Shown: positions 8,527 to 17,300 of the stretch, one piece after another | Layout: every line of letters starts with the position of its first letter | Position numbering within the stretch: position 1 is the stretch's first letter | NCBI GenBank assembly: GCA_007692485.1 | Contig: REBY01000188.1 | Location: 1-47,417 of the forward strand | Length of the DNA stretch: 47,417 bases | Direction: 5' to 3' | Source of the DNA: Pseudomonadaceae bacterium | GTDB taxonomy: Bacteria; Pseudomonadota; Gammaproteobacteria; Pseudomonadales; Pseudomonadaceae | The notes under the pieces: generated by a model | What the model was told of the DNA's origin: nothing | Databases searched by the model: none | Seen by the model: the letters and a program-made list of their open reading frames with translations, nothing else | Program-made: the position numbers and the translations under genes

Positions 8527-9150
8527 ATGTTTAAGAAGACACTTCTTGCTGCTGCGGTTGTTGGTATGAGTTCTGTGAGCCTGTTGGCCAATGCCAGTGA
8601 AGCCTATAACGGGTACTTGTTTGGTGCTGTAGGCCAAGCTGACCATAAAGTTAGCAGCAGCACTCGCAATGATTTGGATGCATCAATCAATTCTGTTCCT
8701 GGTGCAACAGTAATTAGTTCATCCATGGACACCAAGGATACTGCCTGGAAAGTGGGTGCTGGTATTCGTGCCCATGAAAATGTCGCTTTCGAGTTCCAGT
8801 ATGTTGACCTGGGTGAGGCGCGCTATAAAGCTGATACTAACCTGGGCCGCCTGACGGCTCCGATTGAAACTCGCGGCTTGGGTGCCAATGCTGTATTTAT
8901 TCTGCCGCTGGACTCAGTTGAGTTGTTTGCCAAGGTGGGCTATCACCAGATGCGCACTAAAGTTCGCGCCAGTATCGGTGGTGCATCATCGTCTGATAGT
9001 GAGAAAAAGTGGCGTACTGGTATGGGTCTGGGTGCAGCCGTTTCTCTTAACCAGGACTTTGCTATCACTGGTGAATATGAGCGTTATCGCAATATTGCTG
9101 GTGAATATAATGTTGATATGTGGTCGCTGGGTCTGCGCTACAAGTTCTGA
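8527..9150 (+). CDS. Small outer-membrane beta-barrel protein (OmpA-like N-terminal type), copy 1
   Basis: Predicted eight-stranded outer-membrane barrel of 207 residues. A signal peptide (MFKKTLLAAAVVG..., cleavage near NASEA) is followed by alternating strands such as AWKVGAGIRAHENVAFEFQY and MWSLGLRYKF. The last residue is phenylalanine, the usual signal for the barrel assembly machinery. GGAG lies 7 nt before the ATG. It is paralogous to the next gene, with matching VGAG-x-R and E-x-QY-x-x-LG strands and the same length class. The role (pore, adhesion or structural) cannot be inferred. A canonical terminator follows, so it is probably transcribed alone. Confidence 0.82.
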   Translation: MFKKTLLAAAVVGMSSVSLLANASEAYNGYLFGAVGQADHKVSSSTRNDLDASINSVPGATVISSSMDTKDTAWKVGAGIRAHENVAFEFQYVDLGEARYKADTNLGRLTAPIETRGLGANAVFILPLDSVELFAKVGYHQMRTKVRASIGGASSSDSEKKWRTGMGLGAAVSLNQDFAITGEYERYRNIAGEYNVDMWSLGLRYKF

Positions 9151-9171
9151 TTTCTGATCAGAGTGGTAATA

Positions 9172-9201
9172 AAAGGGTCTGCCAAAGCAGGCCCTTTTTT
9201 T
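9172..9201 (+). terminator. Rho-independent terminator after the first beta-barrel gene
   Basis: AAAGGGTCTGC (9172-9182) pairs with GCAGGCCCTTT (9187-9197) over 11 bp including one U-G pair. The loop is CAAA and a run of seven T ends at 9201. It begins 22 bp after the stop codon. Confidence 0.9.
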
Positions 9202-9274
9202 GTGCCCAATCGTTCATTGACATCAGTCTTCGGCCAGAACAGCCAGCAAATCTGGTCAGAATGTTACAAGCGGC

Positions 9275-9280
9275 TATAAT
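9275..9280 (+). promoter_or_regulatory. Likely -10 box (TATAAT) for the second beta-barrel gene
   Basis: A perfect TATAAT lies 101 bp upstream of the ATG at 9381 and downstream of the preceding terminator. The best -35 candidate (TCTGGT, 9251-9256, 18-nt spacer) is poor. A leader of about 90 nt is implied. Confidence 0.45.
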
Positions 9281-9380
9281 GGCTCATGGTGGACATGCAA
9301 CAATAGAAGAGGCTTAGGGTAAGGCCCTGATGACTTCCCATGCTGGAAGACTCAACAATAAATGTACAAGGAGCACCCCC

Positions 9381-9971
9381 ATGATGAAGAGAACTACTTT
9401 GGCTGCGGCCATTCTCGCCTGCACTTTCGCGACAGGTCAGGCCGCTGCTGACACCGGTATCTATGTTTTCGGTTCGACCAGTATGGCCTATGCTAACCTG
9501 GACAAACTGCGTAACGACCTTCGTGCTGAAACCGGTGAGCGAGTTTCCAAGGACCGTGCAGATCACGCGTATAAAGTAGGTGCGGGTTATCGTCTGACCG
9601 ATATGTTGGCTGTTGAGCTGCAATACGCCAGCCTTGGCAAATTCAACGCAAGCTCAGCAGGCACCAGTGTCCGTCTGGATCCGGAAGCCTACGGTGCCAA
9701 CCTGGTAGCTACCTGGCCGCTGACGTCAGACATCAGCTTACACGGTAAGGTGGGTGCGCACCGGGTGAAAACTGACTGGCGCGTAACCGATGCCAATGGC
9801 TCTGATTCCGGCAGCAACCGCCGCAACACCCCGACAGTTTCCGTGGGTGGTTCTATGAATATCACCCAAGGGCTGGATTTTGTCGTTGATTACGATCATT
9901 TTTACCGCGTAAACCGTGGCTCACGGGCCAAAATCGATCTGTATTCGGTCGGTTTCCGCTACACCTTCTGA
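9381..9971 (+). CDS. Small outer-membrane beta-barrel protein, copy 2
   Basis: 196-residue predicted outer-membrane barrel. The signal peptide MMKRTTLAAAILACTFATGQ ends at an AAAD-like site. Barrel strands include AYKVGAGYRLTDMLAVELQY and LYSVGFRYTF, with C-terminal phenylalanine. The frame is open upstream to 9330, but AAGGAG at 9368-9373 fixes the start at ATG 9381 (a second ATG is at 9384). It is paralogous to 8527-9150 but diverged, consistent with an older tandem duplication. It has its own promoter-like -10 and its own terminator. Confidence 0.82.
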   Translation: MMKRTTLAAAILACTFATGQAAADTGIYVFGSTSMAYANLDKLRNDLRAETGERVSKDRADHAYKVGAGYRLTDMLAVELQYASLGKFNASSAGTSVRLDPEAYGANLVATWPLTSDISLHGKVGAHRVKTDWRVTDANGSDSGSNRRNTPTVSVGGSMNITQGLDFVVDYDHFYRVNRGSRAKIDLYSVGFRYTF

Positions 9972-9988
9972 GCCTGAGCGTTCAGACC

Positions 9989-10014
9989 AAAGGCCCGGCT
10001 TGTCCGGGCTTTTG
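9989..10014 (+). terminator. Rho-independent terminator after the second beta-barrel gene
   Basis: AAAGGCCCGG (9989-9998) pairs with CCGGGCTTTT (10004-10013) over 10 bp including one G-U pair, with loop CTTGT. It starts 18 bp after the stop codon. Confidence 0.85.
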
Positions 10015-10105
10015 TCATTTTACTGTAGTCAATTTGCCAAGTATCAATGGGTACTCTTAGTGCCACTTTGCGCGTGATTTTCTCGCAGCTGCGAACCCTT
10101 TACCT

Positions 10106-10111
10106 TATAAT
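10106..10111 (+). promoter_or_regulatory. Likely -10 box (TATAAT) upstream of nspC
   Basis: A perfect TATAAT lies 63 bp upstream of the GTG start at 10174. Transcription would start near 10118, almost on top of the in-frame TTG at 10120, which argues against that codon as the start. No good -35 is visible at 16-18 nt upstream. Confidence 0.45.
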
Positions 10112-10173
10112 CGCGCGCTTTGTCGTCCGGCGTTGTGCCGGAACCTCGTCACGGGCAGAGAGGTAGTATTCCG

Positions 10174-11271
10174 GTGATCAAGACTCCGTATTATCTGATC
10201 GATGAAAGCAAGCTGCTACGCAACCTGGAGAAAATCGCCTATGTGCGCGAACACTCTGGGGCCAAGGCCTTGCTGGCACTGAAATGCTTTGCTACCTGGT
10301 CGGTATTCGGGCTTATGAGCCGTTATATGGACGGTACTACCTCGTCATCGCTGAATGAGGTCAAGCTGGGCAAGCTCAAATTCCCTGGCGAAACGCATGC
10401 CTATAGCGTGGCTTATGCGGACAGCGAAATCAGTGAAGTCCTCGAGCATTCCGACAAAATTATTTTCAACTCGATCAGTCAGCTTGAACGCTTCGAGCAG
10501 GCATCAGCCGCCCATGTGCGTGGCTTGCGTCTGAATCCGGGCGTGTCCAGCTCCGAGTTCATCATTGCCGACCCATCACGCCCGTTCAGCCGCCTGGGCG
10601 AGTGGGATGCGGACAAGGTTATGGGTGTGATCGATAAGATCTCTGGCTTCATGATTCATAACAATTGCGAGAACAGTGACTTCGACCTGTTTGATCGCAT
10701 GCTCAGCCAGATTGAAGACCGTTTCGGTGCGCTGCTGGAAAAGGTGGAATGGGTCAGCCTGGGTGGTGGCATTCATTTCACCGGTGAAGGCTACCCGCTG
10801 GACACTTTTTGCGCACGACTCAAGGCGTTTGCCGAGCGTTTTGGTGTGCAGGTCTTTCTGGAGCCGGGCGAGGCGGCAATTACTTTGAGCAGCTCGCTGG
10901 AAGTGAGCGTGCTGGATACGCTGTTCAACGGCAAGCAACTGGCAATTGTCGATAGCTCAATCGAAGCCCACATGCTGGATCTGCTGATCTACCGGCAGCC
11001 GGCCCGCATGGCGCCTTGCGATGGGCCGCATGAATACATGGTGTGCGGTAAATCCTGCCTGGCGGGCGATATTTTCGGTGAGTTCAAGTTTGATCAGCCG
11101 TTGCAGATCGGCGATCGTTTGTCCTTTATCGACGCGGCCGGTTATACCATGGTCAAAAAGAACTGGTTCAATGGGGTGCAAATGCCGGCCATTGCGGTCA
11201 AACGTCTGGATGGCGAGGTTGAACTGGTGCGTGAGTTCGGGTTTGATGATTTTGTTAACGGCCTCTCTTGA
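10174..11271 (+). CDS. nspC: Carboxynorspermidine decarboxylase
   Basis: Pyridoxal-phosphate enzyme that decarboxylates carboxynorspermidine or carboxyspermidine to give the triamine, the last step of the aspartate-semialdehyde route to polyamines. The 365-residue product starts IKTPYYLIDESKLL, as NspC proteins do. The PLP lysine is likely Lys37 in LLALKCFATW. Glycine-rich SLGGGIHFTGEGYPLD and the later CGKSCLAGDIFGEF (substrate cysteine) follow. GTG 10174 is chosen because AGAGAGG (10157-10163) precedes it and homologues begin with this residue; the open frame extends to TTG 10120. The partner dehydrogenase is 49 bp downstream. Confidence 0.92.
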   Translation: MIKTPYYLIDESKLLRNLEKIAYVREHSGAKALLALKCFATWSVFGLMSRYMDGTTSSSLNEVKLGKLKFPGETHAYSVAYADSEISEVLEHSDKIIFNSISQLERFEQASAAHVRGLRLNPGVSSSEFIIADPSRPFSRLGEWDADKVMGVIDKISGFMIHNNCENSDFDLFDRMLSQIEDRFGALLEKVEWVSLGGGIHFTGEGYPLDTFCARLKAFAERFGVQVFLEPGEAAITLSSSLEVSVLDTLFNGKQLAIVDSSIEAHMLDLLIYRQPARMAPCDGPHEYMVCGKSCLAGDIFGEFKFDQPLQIGDRLSFIDAAGYTMVKKNWFNGVQMPAIAVKRLDGEVELVREFGFDDFVNGLS

Positions 11272-11320
11272 GGCACTCTAGCGACCTAAGCCTTTGAAGG
11301 AGGCGTTTCGAGGAAGAGCA

Positions 11321-12559
11321 ATGAAGAAAAACGTTCTGATTGTTGGTGCCGGGGGTGTTGCCCAAGTGGTTGCCCACAAGTGTGCGCAACATAATGATGA
11401 GTTGGGTGATATCCATATCGCTTCTCGCACGGTCGACAAGTGTCAGCAAATCGTTGATAGCGTGCAGGAAAAGGGTAGCCTCAAGGTTGCAGGCCAGTTG
11501 CAGGCGCATGCATTAGATGCGCTGGATATCGAGGCCACCAAGGCCCTGATCAAGCAGACTCAATCCCAGATCGTCATCAATGTCGGATCGGCTTTCATCA
11601 ATATGTCTGTTTTACAGGCCTGCATCGACACCGGTGTTGCCTATCTCGACACCGCGATTCACGAAGAGCCGAACAAGATTTGCGAAACGCCACCCTGGTA
11701 CGCCAACTATGAGTGGAAGCGCAAAGAGCAGTGTGCCGAGAAGGGCGTGACCGCCATTCTGGGTGCCGGTTTTGACCCGGGTGTGGTCAATGCTTACGCT
11801 GCCGTAGCCGTCAATGAGTACTTCGACAGCGTCAGTGATATCGACATTATCGATATCAATGCTGGCAGCCATGGTCGCTACTTTGCGACCAACTTTGACC
11901 CGGAAATCAACTTCCGCGAGTTTACCGGAACGGTCTGGTCCTGGCAGAACCGCCAGTGGGTCAGCAACAGCATGTTCGAGATCAAGCGCACTGACGACCT
12001 GCCAGTGGTAGGTGCCCAGACCAGCTATATGACCGGGCATGACGAACTGCATTCTTTGTCGAAAAACCTGGATGTGCCGAACATCCGTTTCTGGATGGGC
12101 TTTGGCGAGCATTACATCAATGTGTTCACTGTGCTCAATAGCCTGGGTTTGCTGTCGGAGCAGCCGGTGACCACGGCCGAAGGGTTGGAAGTGGTCCCGC
12201 TCAAGGTGGTCAAGGCGGTATTGCCTGATCCGTCTTCGCTGGCGCCTACCTACACCGGTAAAACCTGCATTGGTGATGTCGTCAAAGGCAAGAAAGACGG
12301 CAAAGACAAGGAAGTGTTCATCTATAACGTTGCCGACCATGCCGAGGCTTACGCTGAGGTGGGCAGCCAGGGTATTTCCTATACTGCCGGTGTGCCGCCG
12401 GTCGCCGCTGCACTGCTGATTGCCAGCGGTGAGTGGGATGTTAACAAGATGGTCAACATCGAAGAGTTGGACCCCAAGCCGTTTATCAATCTGCTCAACA
12501 CTATGGGTCTGCCGACCCGGATCAAAGACGAGCAGGGCGATCGCGCCTTGAGTTTCTGA
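11321..12559 (+). CDS. Carboxynorspermidine/carboxyspermidine dehydrogenase (saccharopine dehydrogenase-like)
   Basis: NADPH-dependent reductive condensation of aspartate semialdehyde with diaminopropane or putrescine, yielding carboxynorspermidine or carboxyspermidine for NspC. The 412-residue protein opens with the Rossmann motif VLIVGAGGVAQVVAHKCAQ. It continues with the saccharopine-dehydrogenase-like signatures NVGSAFINMSVLQACI, YLDTAIHEEP and GAGFDPGVVNAYAAVA. GAGGAAGAG sits just before the ATG. It lies downstream of nspC and is followed by a strong terminator, so the two form a compact biosynthetic operon. Which diamine is used cannot be decided from sequence. Confidence 0.9.
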   Translation: MKKNVLIVGAGGVAQVVAHKCAQHNDELGDIHIASRTVDKCQQIVDSVQEKGSLKVAGQLQAHALDALDIEATKALIKQTQSQIVINVGSAFINMSVLQACIDTGVAYLDTAIHEEPNKICETPPWYANYEWKRKEQCAEKGVTAILGAGFDPGVVNAYAAVAVNEYFDSVSDIDIIDINAGSHGRYFATNFDPEINFREFTGTVWSWQNRQWVSNSMFEIKRTDDLPVVGAQTSYMTGHDELHSLSKNLDVPNIRFWMGFGEHYINVFTVLNSLGLLSEQPVTTAEGLEVVPLKVVKAVLPDPSSLAPTYTGKTCIGDVVKGKKDGKDKEVFIYNVADHAEAYAEVGSQGISYTAGVPPVAAALLIASGEWDVNKMVNIEELDPKPFINLLNTMGLPTRIKDEQGDRALSF

Positions 12560-12575
12560 ACAAGGATGATTGTGT

Positions 12576-12612
12576 AAGAAGCCGGCTAATATAGCCGGCT
12601 TCTTTGTTTTTG
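12576..12612 (+). terminator. Rho-independent terminator after the polyamine operon
   Basis: AAGAAGCCGGCT (12576-12587) and AGCCGGCTTCTT (12593-12604) form a perfect 12-bp stem with loop AATAT, followed by TGTTTTTG. It starts 17 bp after the dehydrogenase stop. Confidence 0.92.
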
Positions 12613-12700
12613 ATTGGTCCAGCCTGTCATCGACATCAGGCGCTGTTCAGGTATCATCATCGCCTTGCCATTGTCCGCCAATCCCCTATGCGAGCCAGCC

Positions 12701-14047
12701 ATGACCTCAGCACTATCCAGTCTTTCACTTGCCCAGCGCTTGGCTGGGGTCAGTGATGTTGCCTGTGTGACCGCCGACCTGAATGGTGTGCCGCGCGGCA
12801 AGGTGATGACCCAGGAAGGCTTTATTGCTGGCCGGCGCTTGCACCTGGCACGTGGGGTCTTGCTGCAATGCATTATGGGTGGGTATCCCGAGCCTGAGTT
12901 TTACGGCCATGACGATGGTGATCTGGTCATGCAGCCCGTTACCGGGCAAATCCATCGTCTGCCCTGGGCGGAAGCGCGCGGGTTGGTTATCTGCCAGCCT
13001 GAAGAGCTGGACGGTGGTGCCTGCGGCCTCTCTTCGCGAGCTCTGCTGGCGCGGATACTGGAACGTTATGCCGAGCGCGGCTGGCAGCCGGTGGTGGCCA
13101 CCGAGTTGGAGTTCTATCTGTTTGATGCCGCCTCCGACCCGCAGCAGAGCTTTCTTGCCCCACGGGGTATCGGTGGGCAGCGTGAGCCGGGTATCTCTGC
13201 CTTCAGCGTTGGCAGTGCCAATGGCTTGCAAGCTTTTTTTGCCGAGCTGAAAACCGCGATGGATGCTTTGGGCATTCCGCGCGATACCTTTATGAATGAA
13301 ATGGGCTTGAGCCAGTTTGAGCTGAACTTCGTGCATGGTGATGCCTTGCAGGTTGCTGATCAGACATTTCTGTTCAAATTTATGCTCAGCGAGCTGGCGC
13401 TCAAGCATGGGCTCAAGGCGGTCTGTATGGCCAAGCCGCTGGCGGATATGCCCGGCAGTTCCATGCACGTGCATCAGAGCATTGTCGCCCGAGGTTCCGG
13501 CAAGAATATCTTTACTGACCCGGGCAACGATGCGCCGACTTTCAGTTTCCAGCATTACATCGGTGGTCAGCAGGCGCACCTGGCGGACCTGACCGCCTTG
13601 CTGGCGCCCCATGTGAACAGTTACCAGCGTTACTACAGCCCTTACGCTTCCCCCAACAGTCTTTGCTGGTCGGCTGATAATCGCATGGCCGGCCTGCGGG
13701 TGCCGCATAGTGAGCCGGCTGATCGGCGGGTGGAAAACCGCTTGCCCGGTGCCGACGCTAATCCTTATCTGGCTATCGCGGCGAGCCTGGCGGCCGGTCT
13801 GCAGGGTATTGAGGACGAGTGCTTACCAGCAGAAGAGGCGCGTGGCGAGTTTATTGCCCCGGATGAACTGCTGTTGCCGGTTACCCTGCATCAGGCATTG
13901 CATCGCTTGCAGCGCAGCCGCTTTGCCCGTGACTGGCTCGGTGATGAGTTTGTTGATGGCTTCCTCGCTACCAAGCGTATGGAGCTGGACAGCTATATGC
14001 AGCAGATCAGCCCTTGGGAAAGAACCTTTTTGGGGTCGCAGGTTTAG
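12701..14047 (+). CDS. Glutamine synthetase family protein, PuuA-like (probable gamma-glutamyl-amine ligase)
   Basis: 448-residue ATP-dependent ligase with the glutamine synthetase fold. Visible elements are VTADLNGVPRGKVM in the beta-grasp domain, the metal strand VATELEFYLFD, NEMGLSQFELNF, KPLADMPGSSMHVHQS, and APHVNSYQRY followed by WSADNRMAGLRVP. It resembles gamma-glutamylputrescine synthetase (PuuA/SpuI) more than GlnA. Its position next to carboxynorspermidine genes makes a gamma-glutamylpolyamine product attractive, but that is inference. The frame is open upstream to 12614; ATG 12701 gives a normal family N-terminus although its ribosome site is weak. A terminator separates it from the polyamine operon. 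No PuuB/C/D partners are adjacent; a PuuD-like amidase lies at 24119. Confidence 0.8.
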   Translation: MTSALSSLSLAQRLAGVSDVACVTADLNGVPRGKVMTQEGFIAGRRLHLARGVLLQCIMGGYPEPEFYGHDDGDLVMQPVTGQIHRLPWAEARGLVICQPEELDGGACGLSSRALLARILERYAERGWQPVVATELEFYLFDAASDPQQSFLAPRGIGGQREPGISAFSVGSANGLQAFFAELKTAMDALGIPRDTFMNEMGLSQFELNFVHGDALQVADQTFLFKFMLSELALKHGLKAVCMAKPLADMPGSSMHVHQSIVARGSGKNIFTDPGNDAPTFSFQHYIGGQQAHLADLTALLAPHVNSYQRYYSPYASPNSLCWSADNRMAGLRVPHSEPADRRVENRLPGADANPYLAIAASLAAGLQGIEDECLPAEEARGEFIAPDELLLPVTLHQALHRLQRSRFARDWLGDEFVDGFLATKRMELDSYMQQISPWERTFLGSQV

Positions 14048-14122
14048 TAAGCCAGGTCACCACTGCAGTTATCGGCTTTATTTCGGAGTCCTTGATAAAG
14101 TAGTGATGTCAGGTTTGGTGCT

Positions 14123-14234
14123 TATGGGCATTGCCAGCCCCTTGCTCCAGACACGCTACGAGCCATCCCTGGGGCTCGTCGATGTACATCCCTGTACATC
14201 GACGGTCTGGAGCAAGGGGCTGGCAACGCCCATA
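14123..14234. repeat. 112-bp palindromic element with three-way-junction fold
   Basis: The outer arms 14123-14152 and 14205-14234 are complementary at 29 of 30 positions. Inside lie two further hairpins. One has arms GAGCC (14160-14164) and GGCTC (14173-14177). The other has perfect 12-bp arms, CGTCGATGTACA (14177-14188) and TGTACATCGACG (14193-14204). The whole can fold as a long stem carrying two hairpins. Such length and symmetry suit a mobile intergenic palindrome (MITE- or REPIN-like) or a structured RNA. There is no transposase gene, and no flanking target duplication was established. It also could end transcription of the upstream gene, although no T-tract follows. Confidence 0.75.
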
Positions 14235-14284
14235 GTCGAGTTTTGTGTCGCCTCATCTCTCCCCGAACCAATTTTTATGGCTGA

Positions 14285-14305
14285 CTGCGACCTCACCTGT
14301 CGCAG
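14285..14305. promoter_or_regulatory. Perfect 7-bp inverted repeat upstream of recC
   Basis: CTGCGAC (14285-14291) and GTCGCAG (14299-14305) flank a 7-nt loop, 69 bp before the recC start. It could be an operator overlapping the recC promoter or an RNA hairpin. Function not determinable. Confidence 0.4.
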
Positions 14306-14373
14306 CGGTCCCTGATACTATGTGGCATGAGCTGCGCGGCTGAAGCGCAGTGAGAGCCAACATGGGAGAAGTC

Positions 14374-17300
14374 ATGCAGGACGCCAGTCTCAGCCCCGGA
14401 TTCATGATTTTGCATGGCAACCGCCTGGAAAGCTTGCGCCAGCTGGTGGTCGACTGGATGCGTGAAAACCCCTTGGCGCCGCTGGAAAATGAAGTGGTGC
14501 TGGTGCAGAGCAACGGCATTGCCCAGTGGCTGGAAATGGCCCTGGCGGCCGATCCGGAACAGGGCGGTTGTGGCATTGCCGCCGCGCTGGATGTTCAGCT
14601 GCCCGCCCAGTTTCTCTGGCGGCTGTATCGGGATGTGCTGGGTGCCGAGAGCGTGCCGAGCAGTTCGCCGCTGGACAAGCAGCCGCTGACTTGGCGCTTG
14701 CTGCGCCTGCTTCCCGCCTTGCTGGATGATCCTGCCTTTGCGCCCCTGCAGCGCTTTCTGGCCGACGATGATGACTGCCGCAAGCGCTACCAATTGGCCG
14801 AGCGTCTGGCAGACCTGTTCGACCAGTATCAGGTGTACCGCGCCGACTGGCTGAATGACTGGGCGGCCGGGCAGGACGTTATCCGCCTATCGCGCAATGG
14901 CGCGCGGGCCTTGGCTGAGCATGAGCTGTGGCAGTCGGCATTGTGGCGTGCAGTGCTGGCCGATGTGGGTAGCGAGCATGTGAGCAACAGCCGAGCGGGG
15001 GTGCATCCGCGCGCACTGGACGCGCTGCTCAGTGCACAGCAGCGACCAGCCGGCCTGCCCCGGCGGGTAATTGTATTCGGTATTTCCTCGTTACCGGCCC
15101 AGACCCTTGAAGCCCTGGCTGCACTTGGGCGCTTCAGCCAGGTGCTGCTGGCGGTGCTTAACCCTTGTCAGTTTTATTGGGGCGATATCGTTGCCGACCG
15201 TGAGCTGCTGCGGCACCAATACCGCCGTCAGCCGGCCAAGCCTGATAGCCCGTTGCAGTTAGACGAAAACACCTTGCACCAGCATGCCCATCCCTTGCTG
15301 GCTGCCTGGGGTAAACAGGGCCGCGACTATATCAATCTCCTGGATGTACATGACGAGCGTGCCAGCTATGAGGCGCGCTTTGCTGCCATCAATGGTGGCC
15401 GGGTTGATCTGTTCGAGTTGCCCGCCGGGGAAACACTGTTGCAGCAGTTGCAGCAGGATATCCTCGAGCTGCGCCCACTGGCAGAAACGCGCACGCTGTG
15501 GCCGCCCCTGGCCAGCATCCGGCGGCAGCCGCAGGCCCCAGCGCAACTGAGCCATGACGCCTCGATCAGCATGCACATCGCTCACAGTCCGCAGCGTGAG
15601 GTGGAGATCCTGCATGATCAGCTGCTCGATGCCTTTGGCCGTGAGCCGACGCTGCGCCCGCGCGATGTCATCGTTATGGTGCCGGATGTGGATACCTATG
15701 CGCCGCATATCCAGGCAGTCTTCGGTCAATATGCTCTGGATGACCCGCGCTATATCCCCTTTACCCTGGCCGACCAGAACCAGCGTGGCCGCGAACCGCT
15801 CTTGATTGCCTTGGAGCATTTGCTGCAATTGCCGCATAGCCGTCTGCCGGTTAGCGAAGTGCTCGATTTGCTCGATGTGCCGGCGCTGCGTCAACGCTTT
15901 ACTCTGGTCGAGGCGGACTTGCCAACCTTGCAACGCTGGATTGAAGGCGCCGGAATTCGCTGGGGGCTGGATCAGCAGCGGCGAAGCGCGCGCGGCCTGC
16001 CAGACGGGATGGAGCACAACAGCTGGCGCTTTGGTTGGCGGCGTATGCTGCTCGGGTATGCCACCGGCATGCACGGCGCCTGGGGCGAGATTGAGCCTTA
16101 TGATGAAGTAGGCGGGCTGGATGCTGCGCTGATCGGCCCCTTGGATCAGCTACTGCAAGCCTTGGATCGGCACGAGCAAGCGTTGACCTCCGCAGCCCCA
16201 CCGGAAGCGTGGGGTGAACGCCTGCGCCAACTGCTGGCCGACTTTTTTGCTGCCAGCAGCGAAACCGATCAGCTCTTGCTCGGCCAGTTGCATGAAAGCC
16301 TCGACCAATGGCTGGAACTGTGCGCCGAGGTTAGCCTGGATGAAGCTTTGCCGCTGAATGTGGTGGCCGAGGCTTGGCTGCAAGGTGTTGGCCAGAGCCA
16401 GCTCAGCCAGCGTTTTCTTGCTGGGGCGGTGAATGTCTGCACGCTGATGCCGATGCGTGCGATCCCCTTCCGCCAGGTCTGTTTGCTGGGCATGAATGAT
16501 GGCGATTACCCGCGCGCGCAACCGCCGCTGGATTTTGACCTGATGGCCAACGACTACCGGCCCGGTGACCGCTCGCGGCGCGAGGATGATCGTTACCTGC
16601 TATTGGAAGCCCTGCTGTCGGCGCGCGACAGCCTGTATATCAGCTGGGTCGGGCGCAGTATTCGTGACAATGGCGAACGGCCGCCGTCGGTATTGATTGG
16701 CCAGTTGCGTGATCACCTGGCATCCGGCTGGCAATGCGCTGATGTCGAACACGACCTGCTCCAGGCGCTGACCACCGAGCACCCTTTGCAGCCCTTCAGC
16801 CGCGAGTATTTCGATGGCTCTAATGCCCGGCTGTTCAGCTACGCCAGTGACTGGCGTGTGCTACATGACAGCCCCTTGCTGCCCGTCACTGACAGCGCAC
16901 TGGCGCCGCCCAGCCTCAGCGAGCCGATCGATCTGATGGCCTTGCAGCGTTTCTTGCGTAACCCGGTCGAGCATTTCTTTGCCCAGCGACTCAAGGTCTG
17001 GTTCCGCGATGCCGAGCTGCACAGTGAAGATGACGAGGCCTTCGCGCTGGACGGATTGCAACGCTACGAACTTAGCGAGTGGTTGCTGCAACGCACCCTT
17101 GCCAGTGGTCTGGACGCGGACTGGACGCAGGTGTTGCAACAGGAATCCGAACGCCTGAGCCAGCGCGGGAGCTTGCCCTTGGCGGGCTTTGGTGAGCTTG
17201 ACCGGCAAGCATTGATAGCCCCGCTGGCTGAGCAGTTGCTGCGCTACCGCCAGTTGCTGGAACTCTGGGACCAGCCGGTTGAGCAGCCACTGGCCGTTAC

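Larger units (their letters stand above)
14048..14373. other. Intergenic region holding a palindromic element and a hairpin
   Basis: This 326-bp gap separates the PuuA-like gene from recC. It contains the large structured repeat at 14123-14234 and a 7-bp hairpin at 14285-14305. A GATACT-like -10 candidate near 14314-14319 could serve recC. Open frames that cross it are frame shadows of the palindrome and do not look like proteins. Confidence 0.6.

Noticed and set aside
13710-14315. Plus-strand frame running out of the PuuA-like gene through the palindromic element
   Set aside because: The first half is out of frame within a real gene and the rest is translated palindrome; no protein features.
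14441-14448. Chi-like octamer GCTGGTGG inside recC (another near 23873)
   Set aside because: Such octamers are expected often in G-rich coding DNA; two occurrences in the recCBD/yigZ area are not evidence of a special site.
15259-16521. Long antisense frames opposite recC
   Set aside because: High-GC coding DNA commonly leaves open frames on the other strand; no ribosome sites or domains were seen, and recC is certain.
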